64,000 nucleotides of DNA from Sphaerospermopsis torques-reginae ITEP-024 (GTDB lineage: Bacteria > Cyanobacteriota > Cyanobacteriia > Cyanobacteriales > Nostocaceae), in contig NZ_CP080598.1 of assembly GCF_019598945.1 (NCBI RefSeq), positions 3,844,001 through 3,908,000 on the forward strand. Direction: 5' to 3'. A model generated the notes under the pieces. The model worked only from the letters and a program-made list of their open reading frames with translations. It was not told where the DNA came from and made no database searches. Position 1 is the first letter of the stretch, and the number at the start of each line of letters is the position of its first letter. The position numbers and the translations under genes were made by a program. Shown piece by piece: positions 35,749-45,013 of the stretch.

Positions 35749-36267
35749 ATGTTGCGTCGGCAAACTGTATTGTATCTACTCCTGAGTGTTTTACTCATTG
35801 GCTGTTCACCCCCAACCACCGCCGAACCCACTACTACATCAACCTCTCAAGTCCAATTACAAACCCCTAAAGGTCAAAATTTGCCAATCTCTGCTCAAGC
35901 TACCATTCCCAACGGCACAAAAATTAACCTAGAAGTCGCAAAAACACCAGAACAACAGGCTATGGGGTTGATGTATAGACCAGCTTTACCCGATGACAGG
36001 GGAATGTTATTTGTATTTCCCTCAGCCCAACCAGTCAGTTTTTGGATGTTGAATGTCCCCGTATCTTTAGATATGGTCTTTCTTCAGGATGGAGTAATCA
36101 AGTACATTGAGACCGCTGCACCCCCCTGTAAAAGTGAACCTTGTCCCACCTATGGTCCTAACGTACCAATAGACCAAGTAATTGAACTGAGATCCAAACG
36201 AGCTACAGAATTAGGTTTACAGGTAGGTGACAAAGTAAAAATTGAATTTTTCAACCCAAGTTATTAG
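35749..36267 (+). CDS. DUF192-family lipoprotein
   Basis: The 172-residue protein starts with a lipoprotein signal (about 1-18) ending LLIGC, so Cys19 should be acylated. After a Thr/Pro-rich linker comes the DUF192 domain: EVAKTPEQQAMGLMYRP, RGMLFVFPSAQPVSFWMLN and VPVSLDMVFL. It is expected to be anchored in a membrane facing the periplasm. Function unknown. It is transcribed alone. Confidence 0.88.
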   Translation: MLRRQTVLYLLLSVLLIGCSPPTTAEPTTTSTSQVQLQTPKGQNLPISAQATIPNGTKINLEVAKTPEQQAMGLMYRPALPDDRGMLFVFPSAQPVSFWMLNVPVSLDMVFLQDGVIKYIETAAPPCKSEPCPTYGPNVPIDQVIELRSKRATELGLQVGDKVKIEFFNPSY

Positions 36268-36848
36268 TCATTAGTTATTCTTCCCAGTCACCAGTCCCCA
36301 GTCACCAGTCACCAGTCACCTATGAGGAATCTGTCAATTTTGTATGAAGATATTTTGGTAAAAAAACTATTCCGTAAAATATAGAGGTTAATATTTAGCA
36401 GCAGTTATCATAACATCGGATCTCGCTTTTCCCCAATGAAAAACCCGACTTCAAAGTTTCACTGGAAAAATCCTTCTTTTGACATAAGTGTAAATAGTAA
36501 TCAATAGAGGACTATAGGCTATGGAATCTTGGATACTTCAGATGTAATTACATTAAGCACAAAAAACTCAAGAGAATCAAGCCAATTTAACTTATAGTTC
36601 CTGTTACTTGAGATTGGGGGAAACAAGCAGTACGAAAGTTATACGATTTTGGATTTTGGATTTTGGATTTTGGATTTTGGATTTTGGATTTTGGATTTTG
36701 GATTTTGGATTTTGGATTTTGGATGGTGAAAGTGTTTGAGGATTTATTCAGTCATAGCACAGTGACACATAAAATACTGGCTTTAGATCACTGAGAAAAG
36801 AGGAAAGGATATATGATAATACACTCTACTCAAGGAGGTGAGATACAA
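36268..36848. repeat. Gap with CCAGTCA and TTTTGGA tandem arrays
   Basis: At 36286-36320 there are CCAGTCACCAGTCA-type units. At 36644-36723 about eleven tandem TTTTGGA heptamers occur. No gene found. Confidence 0.8.
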
Positions 36849-37040
36849 ATGGCACAATCAAGATATTCTCGTTTGATTAATTTTCTCCAAGAAGATTTGG
36901 CGATCTCAGCCGCTTCTCTGTCTGTGGCTTTGCGTCATCGGGAGCAGGATACAGGCTCTTTAACCATGATCCTGTGGCAGTATGGGTTGATTACCCTAGA
37001 GCAGTTAGAACAAATTTATGATTGGTTGGAGACTGCATAG
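36849..37040 (+). CDS. DUF2949 small protein
   Basis: From the ATG at 36849 the product is 63 residues, beginning MAQSRYSRLINFLQEDLAIS and ending with LWQYGLITLEQLEQIYDWLE. An upstream ATG at 36813 is open but less likely, because AAGGAGGTGA lies 7 bases before the ATG at 36849, an almost perfect ribosome-binding site. The family is cyanobacterial and uncharacterised. A stem-loop terminator lies 200 bases downstream. Confidence 0.8.
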   Translation: MAQSRYSRLINFLQEDLAISAASLSVALRHREQDTGSLTMILWQYGLITLEQLEQIYDWLETA

Positions 37041-37240
37041 GTAAGCAATGGAATACTAGAAAATCCATTGCTGGTAACTATTCTGGTCAATATTCTGGCG
37101 GCTAACTGTATGCAAATTCAATATGAAACGGTTGAGCTAATTCAGGAGAAATAAGGTATGTCAAGTCAACTCTGCCCTGGGCAAAGTTTGATAGATCGAA
37201 AAATTGATGCTGAGAATTTTGAATTATTGACATCCAAATT

Positions 37241-37274
37241 AAAAGGGCAAGTTGATCAAATCACTTGCCCTTTT
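37241..37274. terminator. Strong stem-loop terminator
   Basis: AAAAGGGCAAGT pairs perfectly with ACTTGCCCTTTT around a 10-base loop. The A and T flanks make it work in both directions. It may stop the DUF2949 transcript and, from the other side, that of the aminotransferase. A short open frame at 37158-37349 runs through it into tandem repeat DNA; I do not treat it as a gene. Confidence 0.7.
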
Positions 37275-37380
37275 ATTGTTAGAAGTCAGGAGTCAGGAGG
37301 CAGGAGTCAGAAGGCAGGAGGCAGAGGGCAGAGGGCAGGAGGAAGTTGATAACCCAGTCCCCAGTCCCCAGTCACTGACC

Positions 37381-38529
37381 TTATCCAAAAACCTTAGCAG
37401 CAGCAGCGATACCAGCACCAGGGGTAAAGTTTTCATACCCAACTTCTGCCAGTACAATTTCTAATGATGCGATACAACTGAGAATATCGCGATCGCTCAC
37501 AAATCCTAAGTGACCAATACGGAAAATTTTATTACTCAGATGGTCTTGACCACCAGCTAAAGCAATATCAAACCGCTTTTTCATCAAAGACCGAATTTTA
37601 TCCGCTTCCATTCCCGGTACTGATACAGCGGTAATAGCTGGACTAGCGCATTCATCCGCTGCAAACAATGGTAAATTTAAAGCTTTCATCGCTGCACGAG
37701 TCGCATTTTTTTGGCGTTCATGACGGGCAAAAATTGACTCTAAACCCTCTTTTTTCATCATCCCCAAGGTGGTGTGTAGTGCCACAATTAAGTTCACTGG
37801 GGGAGTAAAAGGAGTTGTATTTTTAGCTGTAGATTTGCGATATTTACCTAAATCTAAATAATATTTTGGCAACTTCGCAGTTTTGTAAGCTTCCCAAGCT
37901 TTAGGACTTACAGACACAAATCCTAAACCGGGGGGTATCATATAGCCTTTTTGAGAACCGGAAGCAACTACATCCAAACCCAAAGCATCAACCGCAACAT
38001 TGTAAGCACCCAAGCTAGTTACAGCATCAACAATGATTAAAGCTTCCCCATGTGCTTTTACATGACTGTTGATAGCTGCCAAATCATTAATTACACCTGT
38101 GGAAGTTTCGCTGTGGGTGATAATGACAGCTTTAATTTCCTTGTTGGTGTCAGCTTGTAAAATTTCTCCAAACTTAGCAGGGTCTAAAGGTTGTCCCCAT
38201 TCTGCGGTGACAGCTTCCACATTTAAACCAAAAGCTTGACCGACTTCTACCCAACGTTCACCAAACTTACCATTAGAACCGACCAAAATGCGATCGCCAG
38301 GAGACAGAAAATTAATCATTCCCGCTTCTACCGCACCAGTACCGCTAACATTCAGCATCAGTACATCATTTTGGGTTTGGTGCAGCCATTTCAGATTTTC
38401 TGTCACCTCCCCCATCATGTTACTAAATTCACTGGTACGGTGTCCAATGGGGTGTTTAGCCAAAGCTAGTAAAGCAGCTTCTGGAACCGGAGTAGGTCCA
38501 GGAATCATCAACATTAGCTTATCGTCCAT
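37381..38529 (-). CDS. Class V aminotransferase (alanine/serine-glyoxylate type)
   Basis: The 382-residue PLP enzyme starts with LMLMIPGPTPVPEAALLA and FLSPGDRILVGSNGKFGERW. The catalytic Lys lies in VVASGSQKGYMIPPGLGF. ITHSETSTGVINDL and VDAVTSLGAYNV are further family blocks, and the C-terminal domain has RIGHLGFVSDRDIL. Cyanobacterial members are sometimes named the 42-kDa subunit of soluble hydrogenase, but the fold and residues are of glyoxylate aminotransferases, likely in the photorespiratory glycolate pathway. Single gene. Confidence 0.92.
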   Translation of the reverse strand: MDDKLMLMIPGPTPVPEAALLALAKHPIGHRTSEFSNMMGEVTENLKWLHQTQNDVLMLNVSGTGAVEAGMINFLSPGDRILVGSNGKFGERWVEVGQAFGLNVEAVTAEWGQPLDPAKFGEILQADTNKEIKAVIITHSETSTGVINDLAAINSHVKAHGEALIIVDAVTSLGAYNVAVDALGLDVVASGSQKGYMIPPGLGFVSVSPKAWEAYKTAKLPKYYLDLGKYRKSTAKNTTPFTPPVNLIVALHTTLGMMKKEGLESIFARHERQKNATRAAMKALNLPLFAADECASPAITAVSVPGMEADKIRSLMKKRFDIALAGGQDHLSNKIFRIGHLGFVSDRDILSCIASLEIVLAEVGYENFTPGAGIAAAAKVFG

Positions 38530-38733
38530 TATCTCTATCCCAATCCAATAAGATTCAAAATCCTTTGAGGATGATTTAATTCTGATGGCAAATTTTAGAT
38601 ATTCATCTACAAATTCAATCAGTCTGTCATCAGAAGATTATAGTACCTGAGAGAGTCACATCTACTCTAGGCATAAACTTAAAAATTAAAGGCAAAAAGG
38701 TCAGCATTCGGCTTTCCTTTTCACCTTTCCTCT

Positions 38734-38985
38734 TTATTTTTGATCGGAAACCACTTTTCCACCCAGATGATTAAGTGACCACCGGTGATCCACCGCTAAA
38801 GAGGAAGCTTGACAAATTTCCTCTAATCGCTTTTGTTGTGCCGCAGCTTTTCTCAGGGTAATAATTAGCTGATTAACTTCGTGCCGTAAATCCTTATTGT
38901 TATTTACAGCACCCATTGTTTGCTTTTCTAACAGTTGCAGTATAAGTTCGTAGTGGATAGGCGCAGGTAAAGGAAGTTGCTCCAT
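38734..38985 (-). CDS. Small conserved cyanobacterial protein (possibly DUF5340)
   Basis: The 83 residues begin MEQLPLPAPIHYELILQLLE and continue with a helical, coiled-coil-prone part (LITLRKAAAQQKRLEEICQA). The N-terminal motif resembles a conserved cyanobacterial family that I recall as DUF5340. Function is unknown and it has no partner gene. Confidence 0.65.
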   Translation of the reverse strand: MEQLPLPAPIHYELILQLLEKQTMGAVNNNKDLRHEVNQLIITLRKAAAQQKRLEEICQASSLAVDHRWSLNHLGGKVVSDQK

Positions 38986-39047
38986 GAAATTTATATGAGA
39001 TTACCAATTTAAGATTTTATACCAGTGAACAGGAGGCAGGAGTCAGG

Positions 39048-39130
39048 AGAATTTTAGATTTTAGATTTTAGATTTTAGATTGGATTCATGAAATACAATC
39101 CAAAATCCAAAATCCAAAATCCAAAATTGT
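39048..39130. repeat. Foldback of ATTTTAG and CCAAAAT heptamers
   Basis: Tandem ATTTTAG units are followed by tandem CCAAAAT units after about 20 bases, so the RNA would fold into a long hairpin. Similar structures lie at 22700-22776, 44010-44084 and 17090-17152. Confidence 0.75.
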
Positions 39131-39161
39131 ATCCCCAGTCACCAGTTACCAGTCCCCAGTC

Positions 39162-40046
39162 TTATTTACTAAAAAGCTGATTAATTGCTAGTTTGGGATC
39201 TGGTTGTTTTACCAAATACTCACCAACCAGTACAGCTGATGCACCGGCTGTTTCTACTATACTTAAATCTTCTGGTGTATGTAGTCCTGATTCACTTACT
39301 ACTAAAATATTTCTTTCTTGTAATTGACTACCTCTGTCTTTCAGTAATTGACAAGTAGTTTGCAAATCAACAGAAAAATCTTCTAAGTTGCGATTATTGA
39401 TACCAACTAAAGAAATACCATCTAAAGCCAAAACTCGGTCAAGTTCTTCTAAACTATGGACTTCAATCAAAGCCGCCATTTTTAGTCCATTAGCAATTTT
39501 AACGAAATACTGTAAATCTTGATCACTGAGAATTGCGGCTATCAATAAAACTGCATCTGCGCCATTCACTCGCGCCAAATACATTTGATAAGGATAAATG
39601 ATAAATTCCTTACATAACAATGGCAAATCTACGGCAGCACGGACTAGAGATAAGTTTTCAAAACCACCTTGAAAAAACCTTTTATCGGTGAGAACAGAAA
39701 GACAACTTGCACCACCTTCTTCATAAGCTTTAGCTATTTCTACCGGGTCAAAATCTGCCCGTAGCACTCCCTTACTTGGTGATGCTTTTTTAACTTCGGC
39801 GATCAGTGCGGGTTTAGTTTTCCCTTGACGCAACGCAGCGACAAAATCACGGGTAGGAGGTGCAGAAAGGGCTTTTTTTTGCAGTTCTTTTAACGGCAAT
39901 TTTTCCCGCATTTGTTCAACTTCTGTTTCTTTATACCAAACAATTTCTTCAAGAACATTATTTGGTTCAGCATCCTCTAATACTGCTTGGTAGCGAACAA
40001 TAGAGACATCAATAGCTGGACTTGGGGAACGACGACGAATTTGCAT
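39162..40046 (-). CDS. trpC: Indole-3-glycerol phosphate synthase TrpC
   Basis: The 294-residue TIM-barrel enzyme carries the TrpC signature [20 protein letters not shown], then [40 protein letters not shown] and [15 protein letters not shown]. It closes the indole ring in tryptophan synthesis. I set the start at the ATG at 40046 (MQIRRRSP). The frame is open for 33 more codons upstream, but those are encoded by a GGCAAAA tandem repeat and are very unlikely to be protein. A ~30-residue N-terminal extension before the core is usual in cyanobacteria. Confidence 0.93.
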   Translation of the reverse strand: MQIRRRSPSPAIDVSIVRYQAVLEDAEPNNVLEEIVWYKETEVEQMREKLPLKELQKKALSAPPTRDFVAALRQGKTKPALIAEVKKASPSKGVLRADFDPVEIAKAYEEGGASCLSVLTDKRFFQGGFENLSLVRAAVDLPLLCKEFIIYPYQMYLARVNGADAVLLIAAILSDQDLQYFVKIANGLKMAALIEVHSLEELDRVLALDGISLVGINNRNLEDFSVDLQTTCQLLKDRGSQLQERNILVVSESGLHTPEDLSIVETAGASAVLVGEYLVKQPDPKLAINQLFSK

Positions 40047-40072
40047 TACTGTAGGGGATAGGGAACAGGGAA

Positions 40073-40131
40073 TAGGCAAAAGGCAAAAGGCAAAAGGCAA
40101 AAGGCAAAAGGCAAAAGGCAAAAGGCAAAAG
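40073..40131. repeat. GGCAAAA heptanucleotide array upstream of trpC
   Basis: About eight GGCAAAA units directly before the trpC start. They create a false in-frame N-terminal extension with repeating LLPFAFC residues. Confidence 0.85.
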
Positions 40132-40177
40132 CTTATTCTTACCAATTACCCATTACCCATTACCAATGACCCATTAC

Positions 40178-41608
40178 CTAACTAGCGATCGCTCGTTTGT
40201 AGGCTTCATCTAACACTTCTGATAGTGTAGGATGGGCGTGAACCAAATAAGCCAAATCTTTTACAGATTGACGGTTTGCAACTGCGGCTGATGCTTCATG
40301 AATTAAATCAGAAGCGTGTGCGCCGAAAATATGCACACCTAAAACTTCGCCTGTATCTGAACGATAAATTACTTTAGCAATGCCATCGGCTTCGTTTTCT
40401 GCCAAAGCTTTAGAATTACCCTTAAAGTAACTCTTAGCAGTACCAATTTCAAAACCTTCTGCTAAACCTAATTCTTGGGCTGCTGTTTCTGTTAAACCCA
40501 CATAACTCACTTCTGGATGGGTAAAAGCTGCTGCGGGAATGCTGCGATAGTCTACTGTTTTGTTTTTACCCAGGATATTTTCTACAGCAATGATACCTTG
40601 AGCCGAAGCGGCATGAGCCAACATCATTTTACCGTTAGCATCACCAATGGCATAGAGGTTAGGAACTAATTCACCAGATGAAAGCACTTCCATACTATCA
40701 TTCACAGGGATAAAATTCCGTTTATCCAGTTCTACACCCACAGACTCTAAACCGAGATTTTTAGTAGCGGGGATGCGACCTGTAGCTACTAAACAAGCAT
40801 CAACTTCTAAAACTTCTAAATCTTCTTTTGTTTGGAAGTCTGCTAACTCAATGACAACAGGAGAACCAGGAATTACCCTTTTTGCGTATATTCCCACTTT
40901 GGTTTCAATATCACGGGGAGTAATTAAAACCCGTTCTGCCAGTTTAGCAATATCCCGATCAAATCCTGGCATTAATACATCCAGGGCTTCAATCATGGTA
41001 ACTTCACAACCCAAAGCAGTGTAAACATCAGAAAATTCTAAACCGATGTAACCACTACCAATAATAGCTATCCACTGAGGTAAAGATTCTAACTTTACAC
41101 CTTGGTCACTGGTAAAGACTGTTTTACCATCTATTTCTATTCCGGGAGGAACAAAAGGAACAGAACCAGGAGAAAGAATGATATTTTGCGCCGTGATAGT
41201 TTTGTCACCACTATCCGTCATCACACTGACTTTTTGTGAACCAGCGATTTTTCCCCAACCCCGGATAATATCGACTCCCAAACGTTTGAGACTGTTGGTT
41301 AAGTCACCTTGAATTTTCGAGACAAGATTATTAGCATGATTAGCGATCGCCTCTCGCTCGAATGATACACCACCAATTTCAATTCCCAAAGACTTGAGAT
41401 GGTGAGCGTTACGTAACTCCCGCACCTTACCGGAAGCAGCTAACAAAGCTTTGGAAGGAATACAACCCCGGTTAACACAGGTCCCTCCCATATCTCCAGC
41501 TTCAATAATCGCCGTTTTCAAACCATAATGAGCGGCGTGTAGAGCAGCACCATGACCACCTACACCCGCGCCAATAATCACTAAATCGTAATCAAATCCA
41601 GAACTCAC
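40178..41608 (-). CDS. lpdA: Dihydrolipoyl dehydrogenase (E3)
   Basis: The 476-residue flavoprotein has the FAD motif [16 protein letters not shown], the redox pair in [16 protein letters not shown] (C-x4-C), the NAD motif [17 protein letters not shown] and the C-terminal His-Glu site [11 protein letters not shown]3 reoxidises lipoamide in pyruvate dehydrogenase and the glycine cleavage system. The start is GTG at 41608, which gives the normal N-terminal length. It lies upstream of trpC on the same strand, but 130 bases of repeat separate them. Confidence 0.94.
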   Translation of the reverse strand: MSSGFDYDLVIIGAGVGGHGAALHAAHYGLKTAIIEAGDMGGTCVNRGCIPSKALLAASGKVRELRNAHHLKSLGIEIGGVSFEREAIANHANNLVSKIQGDLTNSLKRLGVDIIRGWGKIAGSQKVSVMTDSGDKTITAQNIILSPGSVPFVPPGIEIDGKTVFTSDQGVKLESLPQWIAIIGSGYIGLEFSDVYTALGCEVTMIEALDVLMPGFDRDIAKLAERVLITPRDIETKVGIYAKRVIPGSPVVIELADFQTKEDLEVLEVDACLVATGRIPATKNLGLESVGVELDKRNFIPVNDSMEVLSSGELVPNLYAIGDANGKMMLAHAASAQGIIAVENILGKNKTVDYRSIPAAAFTHPEVSYVGLTETAAQELGLAEGFEIGTAKSYFKGNSKALAENEADGIAKVIYRSDTGEVLGVHIFGAHASDLIHEASAAVANRQSVKDLAYLVHAHPTLSEVLDEAYKRAIAS

Positions 41609-41836
41609 GTTAGTTTCCCCGTTATTTTTAACCTACTTATTTTTAACTTCATTCCCCCCGCTAAAACATTTCACTTAGTGCGATCGTGTTCAGAATGGGG
41701 ATAACCTTAAAATTATAGTTATATTTGGATGATGGGTTTTTCATGACATTTTGCCATTTTAGCTGATTTCCCGATCATCTAAACTTTTATGCTTACAGCA
41801 CACTGAACCCTAATTAGTTACAGTTACTAGCCCTAA

Positions 41837-42049
41837 ATAGGGCTTGCTGAATAAATGTAAAACCCAGATAGAACAAAGGTTACAGGCTGATAAAGAGGAA
41901 AAAAGTGCAAGGGTTTTCAAGGGTATACCTGAAAAAGTGTGCATTTTTTTGGATTTCTAGAGATAGTAAAGAAATTTTCAAACCTCCTCCTGACTCCTGA
42001 CTCCTGACTCCTTGACTCCTAACGAAAAGACTTTTTCAGCAAACCCTAA
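41837..42049. mobile_element. MITE with AGGGCTTGCTGAATAAA-type termini
   Basis: The left end ATAGGGCTTGCTGAATAAA and the right end CTTTTTCAGCAAACCCTAA are inverted repeats. A 15-base direct repeat AACCCTAATTAGTTA flanks or overlaps the element at 41806-41820 and 42042-42056. The 210-base interior is non-coding and includes GACTCCT tandem units. It resembles a non-autonomous derivative of an insertion sequence. Confidence 0.65.
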
Positions 42050-42053
42050 TTAG

Positions 42054-42656
42054 TTAAATTCGTGACTTTTTCAAACCTTGGATTTCTGAGGGTGTGAGGT
42101 TGCGCCATTCACTTAGTTGTAAACCATTTAATTGTAATTGACCAATACTGACCCTGATTAATCTTAAAGTGGGAAATCCTACAGCAGCAGTCATGCGTCG
42201 CACCTGGCGGTTTTTCCCTTCTGTGAGAGTCATTTCCAGCCAAGCTGTAGGAATATTTTTCCTAAATCTAATCGGGGGGTTGCGCTCACTCACTATAGGT
42301 TCTTCTGAAAATAGCTTAACTTGGGCAGGACGAGTCCGGTAATTTTGAATTTCTACCCCTGTACATAATTTGTTGATAGCTTCTTGATCTGGGATACGTT
42401 CTACCTGCACCCAGTAGGTGCGTTTATGCCCAAACCGGGGGTGAGAAAGACGATGCTGTAACGGTCCATCATTAGTTAACAACAATAAACCTTCACTGTC
42501 CCAGTCTAAACGCCCCACAGGATAAACATCAGGTACATCAATGTAGTTTTTCAATGTAATGTGTTGCGGAGATTCTTCGGTAAATTGACTCAGGACACCA
42601 TAGGGTTTATGAAAAATAATATACTTAAATTCATTGGTCATTGGTACATTGGTCAT
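42054..42656 (-). CDS. rluE: rRNA pseudouridine synthase, RsuA/RluE family
   Basis: The 200-residue enzyme has [16 protein letters not shown], the catalytic Asp block [20 protein letters not shown] and the C-terminal motif [20 protein letters not shown] followed by LRLIRV. The length and absence of an S4 domain fit RluE (23S rRNA) rather than RsuA. The start may be the ATG at 42656 or the ATG at 42641. Confidence 0.88.
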   Translation of the reverse strand: MTNVPMTNEFKYIIFHKPYGVLSQFTEESPQHITLKNYIDVPDVYPVGRLDWDSEGLLLLTNDGPLQHRLSHPRFGHKRTYWVQVERIPDQEAINKLCTGVEIQNYRTRPAQVKLFSEEPIVSERNPPIRFRKNIPTAWLEMTLTEGKNRQVRRMTAAVGFPTLRLIRVSIGQLQLNGLQLSEWRNLTPSEIQGLKKSRI

Positions 42657-42775
42657 TAGTTATTAGTTATGATGCTAAAAATCCAGCCCCTACACATTTA
42701 AAACAGGCTTGGGAAAGATTTCAGCAAGGCAGCAAGGCGATCGCCCTGGTGCTGCCAAATAATCTTGAAAAAAAA

Positions 42776-42862
42776 CGGAGAAGGAGGGATTCGAACCCTC
42801 GTTGAAGTTTCCCCCAAACAGACTTTCCAGGTCTGCGCCTTAAACCACTCGGCCACCTCTCC
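42776..42862 (-). tRNA. tRNA-Ser (GGA anticodon)
   Basis: On the minus strand the 87 bases start GGAGAGGTGGCCGAGTGG, contain CAGACCTGGAAAGTCTG with anticodon GGA, a long variable arm (TTTGGGGGAAACTTCAA), the T-loop GGTTCGAATCC, and end CTTCTCCG. The acceptor stem pairs fully with one G-U. CCA is not encoded. Type II (long variable arm) structure and the anticodon identify serine. Confidence 0.95.
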
Positions 42863-42969
42863 AGGTGTCATGAATTTTTATTCTAAACCAAAACTGTAAA
42901 AAATGCAATGATTAGATCAAAGATTTTTACAATAAATCTACAATCTCACATTCTTTAGCAAAAATCAAG

Positions 42970-43338
42970 ATGGTTCAGACCCACACAGTCAAAGTTCACA
43001 ACCGCCAAACAGGCGCATCACACACCCTGCAAGTTCCAGAAGACCGTTATATCCTGCATACAGGGGAAAATCATGGCATAGAACTGCCCTTTTCTTGCCG
43101 TAACGGGGCTTGTACAACCTGCGCTGTCAGGGTAATCTCAGGAGAAATTTACCAACCAGAAGCTATTGGATTATCCCCAGATTTACGCCGTCAAGGTTAC
43201 GCTTTGTTGTGTGTGAGTTATGCCCGTTCGGATTTAGAAGTAGAAACACAAGACGAAGACGAAGTTTATGAACTTCAGTTTGGGCGCTTTTTTGGTAAGG
43301 GCAAAGTTAAAGCGGGTTTACCCTTAGATGAAGATTAG
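42970..43338 (+). CDS. [2Fe-2S] plant-type ferredoxin with C-terminal extension
   Basis: The 122 residues hold the cluster ligands C43, C48, C51 and C81 (SCRNGACTTC and ALLCVSY). The C-terminus extends about 25 residues beyond standard PetF (ELQFGRFFGKGKVKAGLPLD), as in the minor ferredoxins with extended tails. It probably donates electrons to a special partner rather than bulk photosynthetic flow. The gene is followed 16 bases later by the nuclease gene on the same strand. Confidence 0.9.
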   Translation: MVQTHTVKVHNRQTGASHTLQVPEDRYILHTGENHGIELPFSCRNGACTTCAVRVISGEIYQPEAIGLSPDLRRQGYALLCVSYARSDLEVETQDEDEVYELQFGRFFGKGKVKAGLPLDED

Positions 43339-43354
43339 AGGCAAATAATAAACA

Positions 43355-43993
43355 ATGAAGATTGTCCCAAGGTGCAGCTACTTACAGGCTAAAATTGCTG
43401 CTTTAGTATCTTGTTTGGGTATGTGGGCGCAAAAAGTAGCAATTTTATCTTGTTTGTTGTTGTTGGTCAGTTGTCAAGGCAAAAATCAGCCAGCAAATAT
43501 CATCACTGAGGTAAAATTAGCGCGGGTTGTCAGCGGACAAACTTTAGAAGTGCTGGGGTTGGGAGAACAACCAAATATCACTTCCCAAGTCCGCTTAATT
43601 GGTTTAGATGCGCCTGATTTACGTCAGCGTCCGTGGGGAGAGGATGCTAAAGCACTACTAGAAAACTTAATTGGTGATAGTGAAAAAACTGGAAAAACTG
43701 AACAACCTGAACAACCTGAACAACCTGAAAAAACTATCAAACTAGAGTTTGATCTAGAAACCAAAGACAAATTTGGGCGAACCTTGGCTTATGTGTGGAA
43801 AGATCAGGTGTTTTTGAATGAACAAGTCCTCAAACAAGGGTATGCTCTATTTATAGGGCGATCGCCAAATCACAAATACGATGAACGCCTAGAAAATGCC
43901 CAACATTGGGCAAGATTGATGGGACAAGGTATCTGGAACCCAGAAAACCCCATGCGTCAAACTCCTGGTGAGTATCGGAGGATGAATAGGTGA
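43355..43993 (+). CDS. Thermonuclease-family (SNase-like) protein, probably membrane anchored
   Basis: The 212-residue protein has a hydrophobic N-terminal segment ending LLLLVSC, so it may be a lipoprotein; ATG 43421 would give a more usual signal length. The SNase fold follows: KLARVVSGQTLEVLG, QVRLIGLDAPDLRQRPWGED, FGRTLAYVW and NEQVLKQGYALF. A tandem EQP repeat (about 126-134) is inserted in the loop after LIGDSEK. The catalytic Arg/Glu/Arg set looks partly present (RLIGLDAPD, KFGRTLAY). Confidence 0.82.
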   Translation: MKIVPRCSYLQAKIAALVSCLGMWAQKVAILSCLLLLVSCQGKNQPANIITEVKLARVVSGQTLEVLGLGEQPNITSQVRLIGLDAPDLRQRPWGEDAKALLENLIGDSEKTGKTEQPEQPEQPEKTIKLEFDLETKDKFGRTLAYVWKDQVFLNEQVLKQGYALFIGRSPNHKYDERLENAQHWARLMGQGIWNPENPMRQTPGEYRRMNR

Positions 43994-44117
43994 TTGGTGA
44001 TTGGTGAAAAAAATTTTAGATTTTAGATTTTAGATTTTAGATTGGAGTTAACAAAATCCAAAATCCAAAATCCAAAATCCAAAATAAAAAAACTCCTGAC
44101 TTCTTGATCTCCTTCTC

Positions 44118-44927
44118 ATGACTAACTTACAAATTTTTCTCGATATCGCTACCGAAGCTGCCTTATTTGCTGGTGTAATTTTGCAAGATTATTTAGGTAA
44201 AGTAGAAGACGCGACTACCGAAAAAGGCAGACCTGGTGATTTAGTTACCGCTGCTGATAAAGCTTCTGAAAAAGTGATTTTGGAAATTATCAACCGTCAC
44301 TTTCCCCAACATTCTATTCTCGCGGAAGAATCAGGAAAATTGGGAAATCAAACCAGTGAATATCTCTGGGCTATTGATCCTCTAGATGGTACAACTAACT
44401 ACGCCCATCAATATCCCTGTTTTGCTGTTTCCATTGGTTTGTTTATTCAGGGAGTGCCAAAAGTCGGTGTAATTTATGATCCTTTCCATAATGAATTATT
44501 CCGGGCTGCTGCTGGTTTAGGTGCAACACGCAACCGCCGACCGATTAAGGTTTCTCAAACTTCTGAACTGAGTAAAAGTTTGTTGGTAACAGGCTTTGCT
44601 TATGATCGTAGGGAAACCAAGGATAATAACTATGCAGAATTTTGTCATCTTACCCATCTGACCCAAGGTGTAAGGCGGGGCGGTTCTGCTGCTCTAGATT
44701 TAGCTTATGTGGCCTGTGGTCGTGTTGATGGCTATTGGGAAAGAGGTATTGCACCTTGGGATATTGCAGCTGGTATAATTTTAGTTCAGGAAGCAGGTGG
44801 TAAAGTTACCGCTTATAATGGTGGAGATTTACAAATTGATTCTGGCAGAATCCTGGCTACTAATGGTTCTATTCATAACAATCTCAGTCAGGAACTTATG
44901 CAAGTTCAGCCTTTGTCAACTTGGTAA
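44118..44927 (+). CDS. Inositol monophosphatase family protein (SuhB-like)
   Basis: The 269-residue enzyme shows the metal sites SILAEESGK, LWAIDPLDGTTNYAH (the IMPase signature) and APWDIAAGIILVQEAGG. It hydrolyses inositol phosphate or a related sugar phosphate with Mg2+. The upstream spacer carries TTTTAGA heptamers and a foldback. Single gene. Confidence 0.93.
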   Translation: MTNLQIFLDIATEAALFAGVILQDYLGKVEDATTEKGRPGDLVTAADKASEKVILEIINRHFPQHSILAEESGKLGNQTSEYLWAIDPLDGTTNYAHQYPCFAVSIGLFIQGVPKVGVIYDPFHNELFRAAAGLGATRNRRPIKVSQTSELSKSLLVTGFAYDRRETKDNNYAEFCHLTHLTQGVRRGGSAALDLAYVACGRVDGYWERGIAPWDIAAGIILVQEAGGKVTAYNGGDLQIDSGRILATNGSIHNNLSQELMQVQPLSTW

Positions 44928-45013
44928 TATGGGAAAATTGGTAATAACTGTTAACTCAAGATTACAGACTGGGTAAACTTAAAAAAATTGCTGCTTGGGT
45001 GCAACATTTCTAT

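Noticed and set aside
36644-36723. Regular short repeats considered as a CRISPR array (also 15783-15886)
   Set aside because: Units are 7 bases with no spacers; they are simple tandem repeats. No cas gene is present.
37158-37349. 63-codon open frame starting MSSQLCPGQSL
   Set aside because: It runs through a strong terminator hairpin (37241-37274) and ends in GGCAGGA repeat DNA. Only the first 30 codons could be genuine.
40047-40145. N-terminal extension of TrpC with LLPFAFC repeats
   Set aside because: It is encoded by the GGCAAAA array; TrpC is full length from the ATG at 40046.
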